From Alectryocaccomicrobium faecavium (GTDB lineage: Bacteria > Bacillota > Clostridia > Christensenellales > Aristaeellaceae): a stretch of DNA of 16,838 bases. The notes below the pieces were generated by a model. That model did no database searches. It worked only from the letters and a program-made list of their open reading frames with translations, and was not told where the DNA came from. This document shows positions 9,755-16,792 of this stretch, one piece after another. The stretch spans positions 1-16,838 of the forward strand of contig DVOT01000243.1 in assembly GCA_018713425.1 (NCBI GenBank), given 5' to 3'. How positions within the stretch are numbered: position 1 is the stretch's first letter; every line of letters starts with the position of its first letter. A program made the translations under genes and the position numbers.

Positions 9755-10275
9755 AGCGCTTTGCTCAGCGAAGGAGCGTAGATTTCCGTGTAGCGCAGCA
9801 CGCCATTTACGCGGTCGGAACGCATGAGGGATACGCGCCCAGCGGTGCAAGAAGCGCTGGGAACGGCTAGGCGCAGGGGCGTTGGCGCGCTCACCTGGCG
9901 CGCAAGGGTGATGTGCGGCACGAAAGAGCGGTTTTCCAGGACAAAGCCTTCGGCCCGCAGCGCGTTTTGCGCGCTTTGTGCCAACGCCTGGAGCGGAGCG
10001 CTATTTTGCAAGCCCGCCCACCAGAGCGCGCCAAAGCGGCCCGCTTGACCCAATTGTAGAGGAATCGGGGCGCAGGACGCGGCGCACGCGTCGAGAGCCC
10101 GCTTGGCGCGGACACAGCCCTGGGCGTCGGTTTCCCCCAGGAAGGCGAGGGTTACATGCAGATTTTCCTTTCGGGTGAAGTTTCCACGCGCGCCCTGCGC
10201 GCGCATCTGCGCCATCGTGTCTAGAAGCGCCTGGCGCATGGGTTCGGATAAGAGAACCGCTACAAACAGTCGCAT
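9751..10275 (-). CDS. thpR: RNA 2',3'-cyclic phosphodiesterase / 2'-5' RNA ligase (2H family)
   Basis: The 174-residue protein begins MRLFVAVLLS, typical of ThpR/LigT, and carries the two catalytic HxT motifs, HVTL (40-43) and HITL (121-124), about 80 residues apart. Family members hydrolyse 2',3'-cyclic phosphate RNA ends and can reversibly join 2'-5' ends; the physiological role is poorly defined. The start at 10275 was chosen over an in-frame upstream start (10371) because the extra 32 residues run through the hairpin at 10346-10393 and do not fit the family; an AAAGGA site lies about 9 nt upstream. The stop codon shares bases with the stop of the convergent UroD-fold gene. It may be read by leakage from the efp operon or from its own unrecognised promoter. 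Confidence 0.9.
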   Translation of the reverse strand: MRLFVAVLLSEPMRQALLDTMAQMRAQGARGNFTRKENLHVTLAFLGETDAQGCVRAKRALDACAASCAPIPLQLGQAGRFGALWWAGLQNSAPLQALAQSAQNALRAEGFVLENRSFVPHITLARQVSAPTPLRLAVPSASCTAGRVSLMRSDRVNGVLRYTEIYAPSLSKAL

Positions 10276-10345
10276 ATCGCTCTTTCCTTTCTTGGCATTG
10301 CGGCGGCCGCAGCGAGTGCGGCAAGCGGCGTTTTTGCGCATGAAA

Positions 10346-10393
10346 GTGGCCAGGAATCCGGCAAAATCCAAGGATTTTCCGTTTCCTGGCCAC
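10346..10393 (-). terminator. Long hairpin between the CD1247-type gene and thpR
   Basis: GTGGCCAGGAA (10346-10356) pairs perfectly with TTCCTGGCCAC (10383-10393). Inside, CGG/CCG and AAAATCC (10363-10369) with GGATTTT (10372-10378) extend the stem to a 2-nt loop. On the minus strand the stem is followed by only three T residues before CATGCGC, so it may be a leaky terminator or attenuator that ends the pepP-efp transcript or lowers expression of thpR. The rest of 10276-10410 holds nothing else that can be supported. Confidence 0.55.
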
Positions 10394-10410
10394 GGGAATC
10401 ATGCTTCCGC

Positions 10411-10920
10411 CTATTCCAGATCTCCATGGGGCTCTTCTTTTCGCAAAAAGGGCAAGGCATCGGCATCTTCACAGCTTGGGATGCTGATGGGTTCTCCGCA
10501 ATTGGGGCAATACCCTTTTACCTGTTCCAGAAAATCGGCAAGGGATACGCGGTAGCCGTGCAGGCAATGCGGGCAATATTGCACGATGCTCTTATCGCTG
10601 CTCCCGGCATGGACGCTTCCCGGGAAAGGCCGCAATTGCGCCTTTTCCGTTTCGCCGCCATTCTCCATCTCGTAATACTCGTCGCCGTCTTCCATTTCGC
10701 CATCGAAATCGCTCTCCAGGCGATAGAGATCGTCGTCGATGCTTTCGACATAGTCGTTCAGCTCGCTGTTCATTTCAAACAGATCGTCGATGGATTCGGC
10801 CGCGACGCCCAAAGCGTCGACCAGCTTGCGCACGAAATCCCATTGCGCCGCGGCGTCCGTGGCGTTCATGCCGTCCGCCAGGCCTTTGAGATACTGGATT
10901 TTGCGGGTGAAATCGGACAT
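10411..10920 (-). CDS. CD1247-type protein: acidic helical N-terminus plus zinc ribbon
   Basis: This 169-residue protein resembles the clostridial family named after C. difficile CD1247, of unknown function. The N-terminus (MSDFTRKIQYLKGLADGM) fits the conserved start of the family, followed by a helical, strongly acidic segment with heptad-like spacing (about 41-90, including SIDDLFEMNSELNDYVESID). The C-terminal part has two CxxC pairs, CPHC (116-119) and CPNC (138-141), as expected for a small zinc ribbon. The ATG at 10920 follows AAAGGAG by 6 nt; an in-frame start at 10995 would overlap efp and lacks support. It is 19 nt downstream of efp, so it is probably co-transcribed with it. A role in transcription or translation is an inference from the zinc ribbon and neighbour only. 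Confidence 0.82.
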   Translation of the reverse strand: MSDFTRKIQYLKGLADGMNATDAAAQWDFVRKLVDALGVAAESIDDLFEMNSELNDYVESIDDDLYRLESDFDGEMEDGDEYYEMENGGETEKAQLRPFPGSVHAGSSDKSIVQYCPHCLHGYRVSLADFLEQVKGYCPNCGEPISIPSCEDADALPFLRKEEPHGDLE

Positions 10921-10939
10921 AGATTGCTCCTTTGAAAGC

Positions 10940-11500
10940 TTATGCGCGCTCCATGTATTCGCCCACGCGCGTGTCGATGCGAATCTTATCGCCAATTTCC
11001 ACGAACAGCGGAACCTGAACCGTGAGACCAGTTTCCACCGTGGCGGCTTTGGTGACGTTCGAAGAAGCAGTGTCGCCCTTGAAGCCCGGCTCGGTCTGCG
11101 TCACTTCCAACACTACGAAGTTCGGCGGCTCCACCGAGAAGGCCGCGCCCTTGAAGAAGCGCACGGTCACGTTGGTATTTTCCTTTACGTAGGGGATGGC
11201 GTCCTCCACGGCTTCCTTATTCAGAGGCAGTTGCTCGTAGGTTTCCAGATCCATGAAATAGTACAGCTCGCCATCGTTATAAAGATATTCCATCTCTTTG
11301 GTTTCGATGTGCGCGCGCGGGAATTTGTCCGTCGGGTTGAAGGTGCGCTCCAGCACCGCGCCAGTGACGATGTTCTTGATCTTGGTGCGAACAAAGGCCG
11401 CGCCTTTGCCGGGCTTTACATGCTGGAAATCCACGATGGTCCAAATGCCATTTTCCATTTCGAGCGTGATGCCCTTGCGAAAATCTCCTGCGCTGATCAT
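10940..11500 (-). CDS. efp: Translation elongation factor P
   Basis: EF-P binds between the P and E sites and relieves ribosome stalling at consecutive prolines. The 186 residues are standard length: an N-terminal KOW-like domain and two OB folds, ending GDKIRIDTRVGEYMERA. The loop HVKPGKGAAF places Lys32 at the tip that is post-translationally modified in many bacteria (beta-lysylated by EpmA in E. coli, 5-aminopentanolylated in B. subtilis). No modification gene is visible in this window. A GAGGGGG run (11517-11511) precedes the ATG at 11500. The upstream peptidase gene ends 21 nt before, an association common in Bacillota. Confidence 0.97.
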   Translation of the reverse strand: MISAGDFRKGITLEMENGIWTIVDFQHVKPGKGAAFVRTKIKNIVTGAVLERTFNPTDKFPRAHIETKEMEYLYNDGELYYFMDLETYEQLPLNKEAVEDAIPYVKENTNVTVRFFKGAAFSVEPPNFVVLEVTQTEPGFKGDTASSNVTKAATVETGLTVQVPLFVEIGDKIRIDTRVGEYMERA

Positions 11501-11521
11501 TGGTTTTATTCCCCCTCAAAT

Positions 11522-12580
11522 TTATAGCGTAATCAGATGCTTGGGCGCGGTGATTGGGTCGATAAAGCCATCCTTGGTGATGATGGCCATATCCTCAATT
11601 CGGCAGCCGCCCAGTCCAGGCACGTACACGCCCGGTTCCACGGTGATCACATGGCCCGGAACGAGCACGTCTGCACAGCTTTGGTTGAAACGCGGGTTCT
11701 CATGCACTTCCAGGCCCACGCCGTGGCCCAGCCCGTGCCCGAACGCGCCAGGATAGCGCGCGTCGATGAAATCGCGCGCGACTTTGTCCACCGTGTTGCA
11801 CACCACGCCAGGACGGATGGCCTCCAGGGCCATTTGCTGCGCGGTGAGCACCGTGTCGTAGATGGCGCGCAATTCATCGGAAATTTTGCCCAGCGCCACT
11901 GTGCGCGTCATATCGCTGGTATATCCATCCACCACCGCGCCAAAATCGAACGTGATCAGTTCGCCTTCACGGATTTTGTAATCGGAAGGAATGGCGTGCG
12001 GCAGGGAACCATTGGCGCCCGCGCAGGCGATGGTATCGAAGCCCGTGCGCTCCGCGCCGCCCCGCAGCATCAGGTAATCCAGCTCCGTGGCCAGTTCTTT
12101 TTCCGTCACGCCGGGGCGGATGAGGCCCAGCAGCTTATCGAACGCCGCGCACGCAATGGCGGCCGCGCGCTGGATGGAGGCGATTTCGCTTTCCTCCTTG
12201 ATTTCCCGCAGGCGCTCTACCTCGCGCTCCATGGAATGCAGCGCGACGCCCGGCAGGTTATCCGCGAAATAGCAATATTCCTTATGCGAAAGGAAATCAT
12301 CCTCAATGGCCAGCGATTGGCGCCCGCCCAACGCTTCGCGCACCAGGGCATGCAGTTCCTGCCCGTTGCGGGTGCGCACGCACCGGCTCTCGGGCGCTTG
12401 GCGGGAAACCTGCTCGACATAGCGGAAATCGGTGAAGACCGTCATCCCTTCATCCGTCACCAGCAGGCAACCTTCGCCTGTATAGCCGCTAAGGTAGCGC
12501 ATATTCACGCGCTTGTGAATGAGTGCCGCTGAAATGCCGCGTGCCGCAAGGCGCTCCATCAATCGCTTTGAACGCATCAT
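11522..12580 (-). CDS. pepP: Xaa-Pro peptidase (M24 family, PepP/PapA-like)
   Basis: This metallopeptidase of the pita-bread fold is expected to cleave peptide bonds next to proline in the cytoplasm. The 352-residue protein has an N-terminal creatinase-like domain (1-125) and a C-terminal M24 domain. The five metal ligands are Asp212 (FDFG), Asp223 (TSDMTR), His286 (GHGVGLEVHE), Glu315 (VEPGVY) and Glu329 (RIEDM); His195 (LPHAIPS) and His293 complete the usual pattern. Length and placement beside efp match the aminopeptidase P-like genes of Bacillota; distinguishing aminopeptidase P from prolidase is not possible from sequence alone. Two adjacent ATGs (12580, 12577) are possible; GAGGTG lies about 8 nt upstream of the first. 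It is the first gene of a unit with efp and the CD1247-type gene. Confidence 0.93.
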   Translation of the reverse strand: MMRSKRLMERLAARGISAALIHKRVNMRYLSGYTGEGCLLVTDEGMTVFTDFRYVEQVSRQAPESRCVRTRNGQELHALVREALGGRQSLAIEDDFLSHKEYCYFADNLPGVALHSMEREVERLREIKEESEIASIQRAAAIACAAFDKLLGLIRPGVTEKELATELDYLMLRGGAERTGFDTIACAGANGSLPHAIPSDYKIREGELITFDFGAVVDGYTSDMTRTVALGKISDELRAIYDTVLTAQQMALEAIRPGVVCNTVDKVARDFIDARYPGAFGHGLGHGVGLEVHENPRFNQSCADVLVPGHVITVEPGVYVPGLGGCRIEDMAIITKDGFIDPITAPKHLITL

Positions 12581-12700
12581 AATGTTTACACCTCAACTTT
12601 CTAAAGCGCGCGGATGGATTGGCGCCGCCATGGTTTGCGGCTGCATGAACGGCGCGATGGGACCCCCTATACGCACTTTGCCTTTGCGATTTCTGAACCA

Positions 12701-12709
12701 TGCTATAGT
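12701..12709 (+). promoter_or_regulatory. Extended -10 promoter for namZ
   Basis: TGC followed by TATAGT (12704-12709) forms an extended -10 element with a 5/6 match; no good -35 is visible at 16-18 nt. The leader to the ATG at 12850 would be about 130 nt, with no riboswitch or upstream ORF that can be supported. It overlaps the divergent promoter of pepP. Confidence 0.5.
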
Positions 12710-12715
12710 ATATCA
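12707..12715 (-). promoter_or_regulatory. Extended -10 promoter for the pepP-efp operon
   Basis: On the minus strand TGA followed by TATACT (12712-12707) forms an extended -10 element with a 5/6 match. The -35 region is poor (TTCCAA-like at a 17-nt spacing), as allowed for extended -10 promoters. The leader would be about 120 nt long. It shares its core with the opposite promoter. Confidence 0.55.
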
Positions 12716-12849
12716 CAATATTTGACGGTTTGGAAGGGAAATCACAATTCCTTCGCGAATTTTCACATAAGGGAAGGCGCAAGAGGGGAGTTCCGGGGTT
12801 TGCTGACGGGAAAAACCGCGCGAAAACAAAAAATGGGAGGCGGATGTGG

Positions 12850-13986
12850 ATGGCAAGGCGGGTTGTGTTGGGCGTGGAAACGCTAGCGCGCGCGCAGACG
12901 CTGCTGCGAGGGCGGCGCGTGGGGCTGATCACAGGGCCCACGGGTGTGGATGGACGGCTGCGGGCCACGGTGGACATTTTGGCGGAAATATACGATTTGC
13001 GCGCGTTGTTCGCCTGCGAACACGGCATTCGCGGCGCGGTGCAGGCGGGCGGCCATGTGGAAAGCGAAGTGGACGCGGAAACGGGCGTTCCCGTCTTCAG
13101 CCTGTATGGTGCGTCGCGGCGGATGACCCAGCAAATGCTGGACGCGTTTGACGTTTTGGTTTACGACATTCAGGACGTGGGCGCCCGGTTTTACACCTAT
13201 TTGTACACGCTTTCTTACGCGATGCAGGATTGCGCCAGGGCGGGCAAAACCGTCGTGGTGCTCGACCGGCCCAATCCGCTGGGTGGCGCGATGGAGGGGA
13301 CGTTGCTGGACGAAGCGTTCCATTCCTTCGTAGGTGAATACGCTATGCCCACGCGCTATGGGCTTACGGTGGGCGAATACGCCCGCTTCGTCCGCGCGCA
13401 TTTGCAGCTTGATCTCGATCTTTTCGTTTGCCCCATGGAAGGCTACGCGCGAAACATGCTGTATTCGGATACAGGGCTGGTGTTCGTGCCGCCTTCGCCG
13501 AATATTCCCACGCTAGAAAGCGCGCTGAGCTATATTGGCACCTGCGTTTTCGAAGGCACAAACCTTTCGGAAGGGCGCGGAACGGCCACGCCGTTTCAAT
13601 GGATTGGCGCGCCTTGGCTGGATACCAAGGAATTGGCGGCCGCGATGCGCGCGCTCCAGCTTCCAGGCGTGTTGTTCCGGCGGGCCGTGTTTGTGCCCAC
13701 CTTCTCCAAATTCGCCGGGCAAAATGTGAACGCGTTGATGTTGCACGTCACAGATGCGCGCGTTTACCAGCCTTTCGCGACAGGGCTGTACCTTCTCGAC
13801 CAAGCGCGTCGCCAGGCGGGATTCGCCTGGCTCCCTCCGGCGGAGGACGGCGGATGGCACATCGATCATTTGCTGGGCACGGACGCTTTTCGCCGGGGGA
13901 TGAGCGCGCGCGAGTTGATCGCCGCGCATGCGCCGCGGGTAAAGGCGTTTGGCGAGCAGGCGCGGGAATGGTTTTTATACGAATAG
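12850..13986 (+). CDS. namZ: Exo-beta-N-acetylmuramidase NamZ-like (DUF1343, GH171)
   Basis: The family removes terminal MurNAc from peptidoglycan fragments. The 378-residue protein has the characteristic series CEHGIRG (56-62, with the conserved EH pair), YDIQDVGARFYTYLYT (105-120), LDRPNPLGG (138-146), PPSPNIPT (214-221) and FEGTNLSEGRGT (234-245). The start at 12850 is preferred since GGGAGG (12835-12840) is 9 nt upstream; ATG 12844 would be only 3 nt from it, and a TTG-initiated extension to 12730 is charged and unlike the family. None of these starts gives a hydrophobic signal peptide, unlike secreted B. subtilis NamZ, so the product is predicted to be cytoplasmic. It reads away from pepP and is followed by 140 nt before purE; no clear terminator is seen. 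Confidence 0.9.
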   Translation: MARRVVLGVETLARAQTLLRGRRVGLITGPTGVDGRLRATVDILAEIYDLRALFACEHGIRGAVQAGGHVESEVDAETGVPVFSLYGASRRMTQQMLDAFDVLVYDIQDVGARFYTYLYTLSYAMQDCARAGKTVVVLDRPNPLGGAMEGTLLDEAFHSFVGEYAMPTRYGLTVGEYARFVRAHLQLDLDLFVCPMEGYARNMLYSDTGLVFVPPSPNIPTLESALSYIGTCVFEGTNLSEGRGTATPFQWIGAPWLDTKELAAAMRALQLPGVLFRRAVFVPTFSKFAGQNVNALMLHVTDARVYQPFATGLYLLDQARRQAGFAWLPPAEDGGWHIDHLLGTDAFRRGMSARELIAAHAPRVKAFGEQAREWFLYE

Positions 13987-14028
13987 GCGGCTGGGCAGAG
14001 ACGGTACACAACTGTCAATCGCAGATTA

Positions 14029-14041
14029 AATTCCGAATAAT
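14029..14041 (+). promoter_or_regulatory. PurBox-like operator, upstream copy
   Basis: AATTCCGAATAAT matches the B. subtilis PurR box (AWWWCCGAACWWT) at 12 of 13 positions. It lies just upstream of the -35 element of the purine operon promoter and is inverted relative to the second copy, with 19 nt between the two 13-mers. PurR itself is not in the window. Confidence 0.6.
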
Positions 14042-14054
14042 CACACAAAATACC

Positions 14055-14084
14055 TTGCGAAATGTTCGACTTTCGCGCTATAAT
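14055..14084 (+). promoter_or_regulatory. Sigma-A promoter of the purine operon
   Basis: TTGCGA (14055-14060, 4/6), an 18-nt spacer, and a perfect TATAAT (14079-14084). Transcription should start near 14091, leaving only about 36 nt before purE, too short for a purine riboswitch. The spacer contains the second PurBox-like site. Confidence 0.75.
14061..14073 (-). promoter_or_regulatory. PurBox-like operator, downstream copy
   Basis: On the minus strand AAAGTCGAACATT matches AWWWCCGAACWWT at 11 of 13 positions. It fills the spacer between -35 and -10 of the pur promoter, where binding would block RNA polymerase. Confidence 0.55.
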
Positions 14085-14126
14085 AGCAGTGGTTCCTGAT
14101 TTCATGAGGTACGGAGGCGCTTTGCA

Positions 14127-14618
14127 ATGTTGAAAGTTGCCATTGTGATGGGCAGCGACAGCGATTTGCCGGTGGTTCGCCCGGCGGCGGAAACGCTGGA
14201 AAAACTGGGCATTCCCTTTGAAGTTCGCGTGATTTCCGCGCATCGCACGCCGGAAATCGCGGCGGAATTTGCCAAAACTGCGCGCGCGAACGGGTTTGGC
14301 GTCATTGTAGCGGCGGCGGGCAAGGCGGCGCATTTGGCGGGCGCGATGGCCGCGAACACCACGCTGCCGGTGGTAGGCATTCCGGTGAAATCGTCCACGC
14401 TCGATGGTTTGGACGCGCTCCTTTCCACGGTGCAGATGCCGTCCGGCATGCCGGTGGCGACCGTGGCCATCGATGGCGCGCAGAACGCGGCGCTATTGTG
14501 CGCGCAGATTTTGTCGCTGGGCGACGCGCGCCTGGCGGAGGAACTCGCCCGCATGCGCGAGGAAATGAAGCAAAAGATCGCTGAAAAGGATCGCGCGGTG
14601 CGCGCGCAGTTTGAATAG
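14127..14618 (+). CDS. purE: N5-carboxyaminoimidazole ribonucleotide mutase PurE (class I)
   Basis: This enzyme moves the carboxylate of N5-CAIR to form CAIR in purine biosynthesis. The 163 residues match class I PurE: MGSDSD (8-13), ISAHRTP (36-42) with the catalytic His39, AAAGKAAHLAG (62-72) and PSGMPVATVAI (105-115). Class I enzymes act with the carboxylase PurK; no purK is present in the visible part of this operon, so it may lie elsewhere. A TACGGAGGCG stretch supplies the Shine-Dalgarno before the ATG at 14127. It is the first gene of the operon, starting about 36 nt after the predicted transcription start. Confidence 0.97.
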   Translation: MLKVAIVMGSDSDLPVVRPAAETLEKLGIPFEVRVISAHRTPEIAAEFAKTARANGFGVIVAAAGKAAHLAGAMAANTTLPVVGIPVKSSTLDGLDALLSTVQMPSGMPVATVAIDGAQNAALLCAQILSLGDARLAEELARMREEMKQKIAEKDRAVRAQFE

Positions 14619-14639
14619 GGAAAGGGGATTGTGATTACC

Positions 14640-15350
14640 ATGGAAAAAACGCAGCAGCTGTATGAGGGCAAGGCCAAAAAAGTATTCGCCACGACGGACG
14701 AAAATTTGTACATTGTGGATTATAAGGACGACGCGACCGCTTTCAACGGCCTCAAAAAGGGCACCATCGCCGGCAAGGGCGAGATCAACAACCGCGTGAC
14801 CAATCACCTGATGCGCATGCTGGAAACCAAGGGCATTCCCACGCACTACGTGAAGGAGCTTTCCCCCCGGGAAACGTTGGTGAAGAAAGTGACCATCGTG
14901 CCCCTGGAAGTGATCGTGCGCAACATTGCCGCCGGTTCGCTCGCCAAGCGCCTGGGCTTGCCTGAGGGCACGAAGCTGAAGAGCACGGTGCTGGAATTCT
15001 GCTATAAGAACGACGAACTGGGCGATCCCATGATCAACGATTCGCACATTCTGGCCATGGGTTTTGCCACGGAAGAGGAGATCGCCCTTATTCGCGAATA
15101 CGCGCTGAAGATCAACGATATCCTCACCGAGTACCTGCACGATCTGGGCATTGAACTGATCGATTTCAAGCTCGAGTTCGGCAAGACGGCCGATGGCACC
15201 ATCGTGCTGGCAGACGAAATTTCGCCGGACACCTGTCGCTTCTGGGATACAAAGACGGGCGAAAAGCTGGATAAGGACCGCTTCCGCCGCGATCTGGGCG
15301 GCGTGGAAGACGCGTATCACGAGATCCTCCGCCGGTTGCTGGGCGAATAA
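14640..15350 (+). CDS. purC: SAICAR synthetase PurC
   Basis: This ATP-dependent ligase joins CAIR and aspartate to give SAICAR. From ATG 14640 it has 236 residues, as in E. coli (237). Visible hallmarks are LYEGKAKKVF near the N-terminus, the VPLEVIVRNIAAGSLAKRLG segment, LIDFKLEFG and DEISPDTCRFWD, then the DKDRFRRDLGG block. The start is a judgement: an in-frame GTG at 14631 would add three residues, but the purine-rich AAAGGGGA (14621-14628) is only 3 nt from that GTG and 12 nt from the ATG, and the family normally begins MEK. It follows purE by 21 nt and precedes purF by 11 nt. Confidence 0.96.
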   Translation: MEKTQQLYEGKAKKVFATTDENLYIVDYKDDATAFNGLKKGTIAGKGEINNRVTNHLMRMLETKGIPTHYVKELSPRETLVKKVTIVPLEVIVRNIAAGSLAKRLGLPEGTKLKSTVLEFCYKNDELGDPMINDSHILAMGFATEEEIALIREYALKINDILTEYLHDLGIELIDFKLEFGKTADGTIVLADEISPDTCRFWDTKTGEKLDKDRFRRDLGGVEDAYHEILRRLLGE

Positions 15351-15361
15351 GGAGAAACTGC

Positions 15362-16792
15362 ATGTTTGATAAAGTACACGAGGAATGCGGCGTATTTGGC
15401 ATTTACCGCCGCGAACGGAGCAATGTCGCTTCCGATTGCTATTACGCGCTGTACGCGCTGCAACATCGCGGCCAGGAAAGCTGCGGCATCGCGGTGAACG
15501 ACCGCGGCGTGATCCATTGCTACAAGGAACTGGGCCTGGTGAACGATGTTTTCAACAGCGACCGGCTCAATGAGATCGGCATGGGCCGCATGGCGATCGG
15601 CCATGTGCGCTATGGCACGATGGGCATGAATCCGCGGCTGAACGCGCAGCCCATGGTGGTCAACCACATCAAAGGCGCGCTGGCGCTGGCGCACAACGGT
15701 GCGCTTTCCAACGCGGTGAATCTGCGCGAAAAGCTGGAATTGGAAGGCTCCATTTTCCACACCACCAGCGATACCGAGGTCATTTCCTATCTCATCACCC
15801 GCGAGCGCCTCAAGTGCGATAGCATTGAGGAAGCCGTTTCCCGCGCGATGAACCAACTGGAAGGCGCGTATTCGCTGGTAATCCTTTCGCCCAGCAAGCT
15901 GATCGCCGTACGGGATCCGCGCGGTTTCCGCCCCCTGTGCATGGGTAAATTGCCGGATGGCTCCGTGGTGTTCGCCAGCGAAAGCTGCGCGCTGGACAGC
16001 ATTGGCGCCTCGTTCGAGCGCGACATTGAGCCGGGCGAGATCGTGGTGGCGGATAAGAATGGCGTGCGCTCCTTGCGCGAGCACTGCGGGAAAGCGCCTA
16101 AGACGTCCTGCGTTTTCGAATACATCTACTTCGCGCGGCCGGATTCCGTAATCGACGGTTCCTCGGTGCACGTGGCGCGGCAGCGCGCGGGCGCATTTTT
16201 GGCGCTGGAGCATCCCGTGCAGGCGGATGTGGTCATCGGCGTGCCGGATTCGGGCATTGACGCGGCCATCGGCTACGCGCGTCAGAGCGGCATTCCCTAT
16301 GGTCTGGGCTTTATCAAAAACAAGTATATCGGCCGCACGTTCATTCAGCCTTCGCAGGCGGATCGAGAGAACCTCGTGCGCATCAAGCTCAATCCCGTGG
16401 CGTCCACGGTGAAGGGCAAGCGCGTAGTGCTCATCGACGATTCCATTGTGCGCGGCACCACCAGCGGCCCCATTGTGAAGCTTCTGCGCAAGGCAGGCGC
16501 TACGGAAGTGCACATGCGCGTTTCCGCCCCGCCCTTTAAGTACCCCTGCTATTTCGGCACGGACATCGATAGCGCGGACAAGCTCATCGCCAACAACCAC
16601 ACCGTGGAAGAGATCGCCAAGATCATCGGCGTGGATTCGCTGGGCTATCTGAGCTGCGAAAATGTGGTGAAGCTGTGCGATAACACCAGCGGTTTCTGCA
16701 CCGCCTGCTTTGATGGCAAATATCCCTGCGAGCCGCCGAGCAATCCCGGCAAGTTCCGCTTCGAAACCCAACTGGAGGAGGATGGGGAATGA
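15362..16792 (+). CDS. purF: Amidophosphoribosyltransferase PurF
   Basis: PurF performs the first committed step of purine synthesis, making phosphoribosylamine from PRPP and glutamine. The 476 residues start MFDKVHEE followed by CGVFGIY, so Cys9 should become the N-terminal glutaminase nucleophile after removal of an eight-residue propeptide, as in B. subtilis. The glutaminase domain covers about 9-240 and the phosphoribosyltransferase domain follows, with the PRPP loop VVLIDDSIVRGTTS at 355-368. Cys250, Cys396, Cys446 and Cys449 match the four [4Fe-4S] ligands of the B. subtilis-type enzyme, an oxygen-sensitive cluster. AAGGAG (15349-15354) lies 7 nt before the ATG. The stop overlaps the purM start as ATGA. 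Confidence 0.97.
   Translation: MFDKVHEECGVFGIYRRERSNVASDCYYALYALQHRGQESCGIAVNDRGVIHCYKELGLVNDVFNSDRLNEIGMGRMAIGHVRYGTMGMNPRLNAQPMVVNHIKGALALAHNGALSNAVNLREKLELEGSIFHTTSDTEVISYLITRERLKCDSIEEAVSRAMNQLEGAYSLVILSPSKLIAVRDPRGFRPLCMGKLPDGSVVFASESCALDSIGASFERDIEPGEIVVADKNGVRSLREHCGKAPKTSCVFEYIYFARPDSVIDGSSVHVARQRAGAFLALEHPVQADVVIGVPDSGIDAAIGYARQSGIPYGLGFIKNKYIGRTFIQPSQADRENLVRIKLNPVASTVKGKRVVLIDDSIVRGTTSGPIVKLLRKAGATEVHMRVSAPPFKYPCYFGTDIDSADKLIANNHTVEEIAKIIGVDSLGYLSCENVVKLCDNTSGFCTACFDGKYPCEPPSNPGKFRFETQLEEDGE

Noticed and set aside
12730..12849. TTG-initiated N-terminal extension of namZ by 40 residues.
   Set aside because: The extra residues are highly charged and unlike the family, and a good Shine-Dalgarno sits 9 nt before the ATG at 12850.
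12581..12849. Possible riboswitch or leader peptide in the two long leaders of pepP and namZ.
   Set aside because: No recognised riboswitch core, terminator/antiterminator pair or ribosome-bound short ORF could be identified by eye.
15317..16771. A 484-codon open frame on the minus strand, antisense to purF.
   Set aside because: It is a shadow of purF, with the same mirror-like composition and no recognisable domain. The frame antisense to hslU (2003-2986) was rejected for the same reason.
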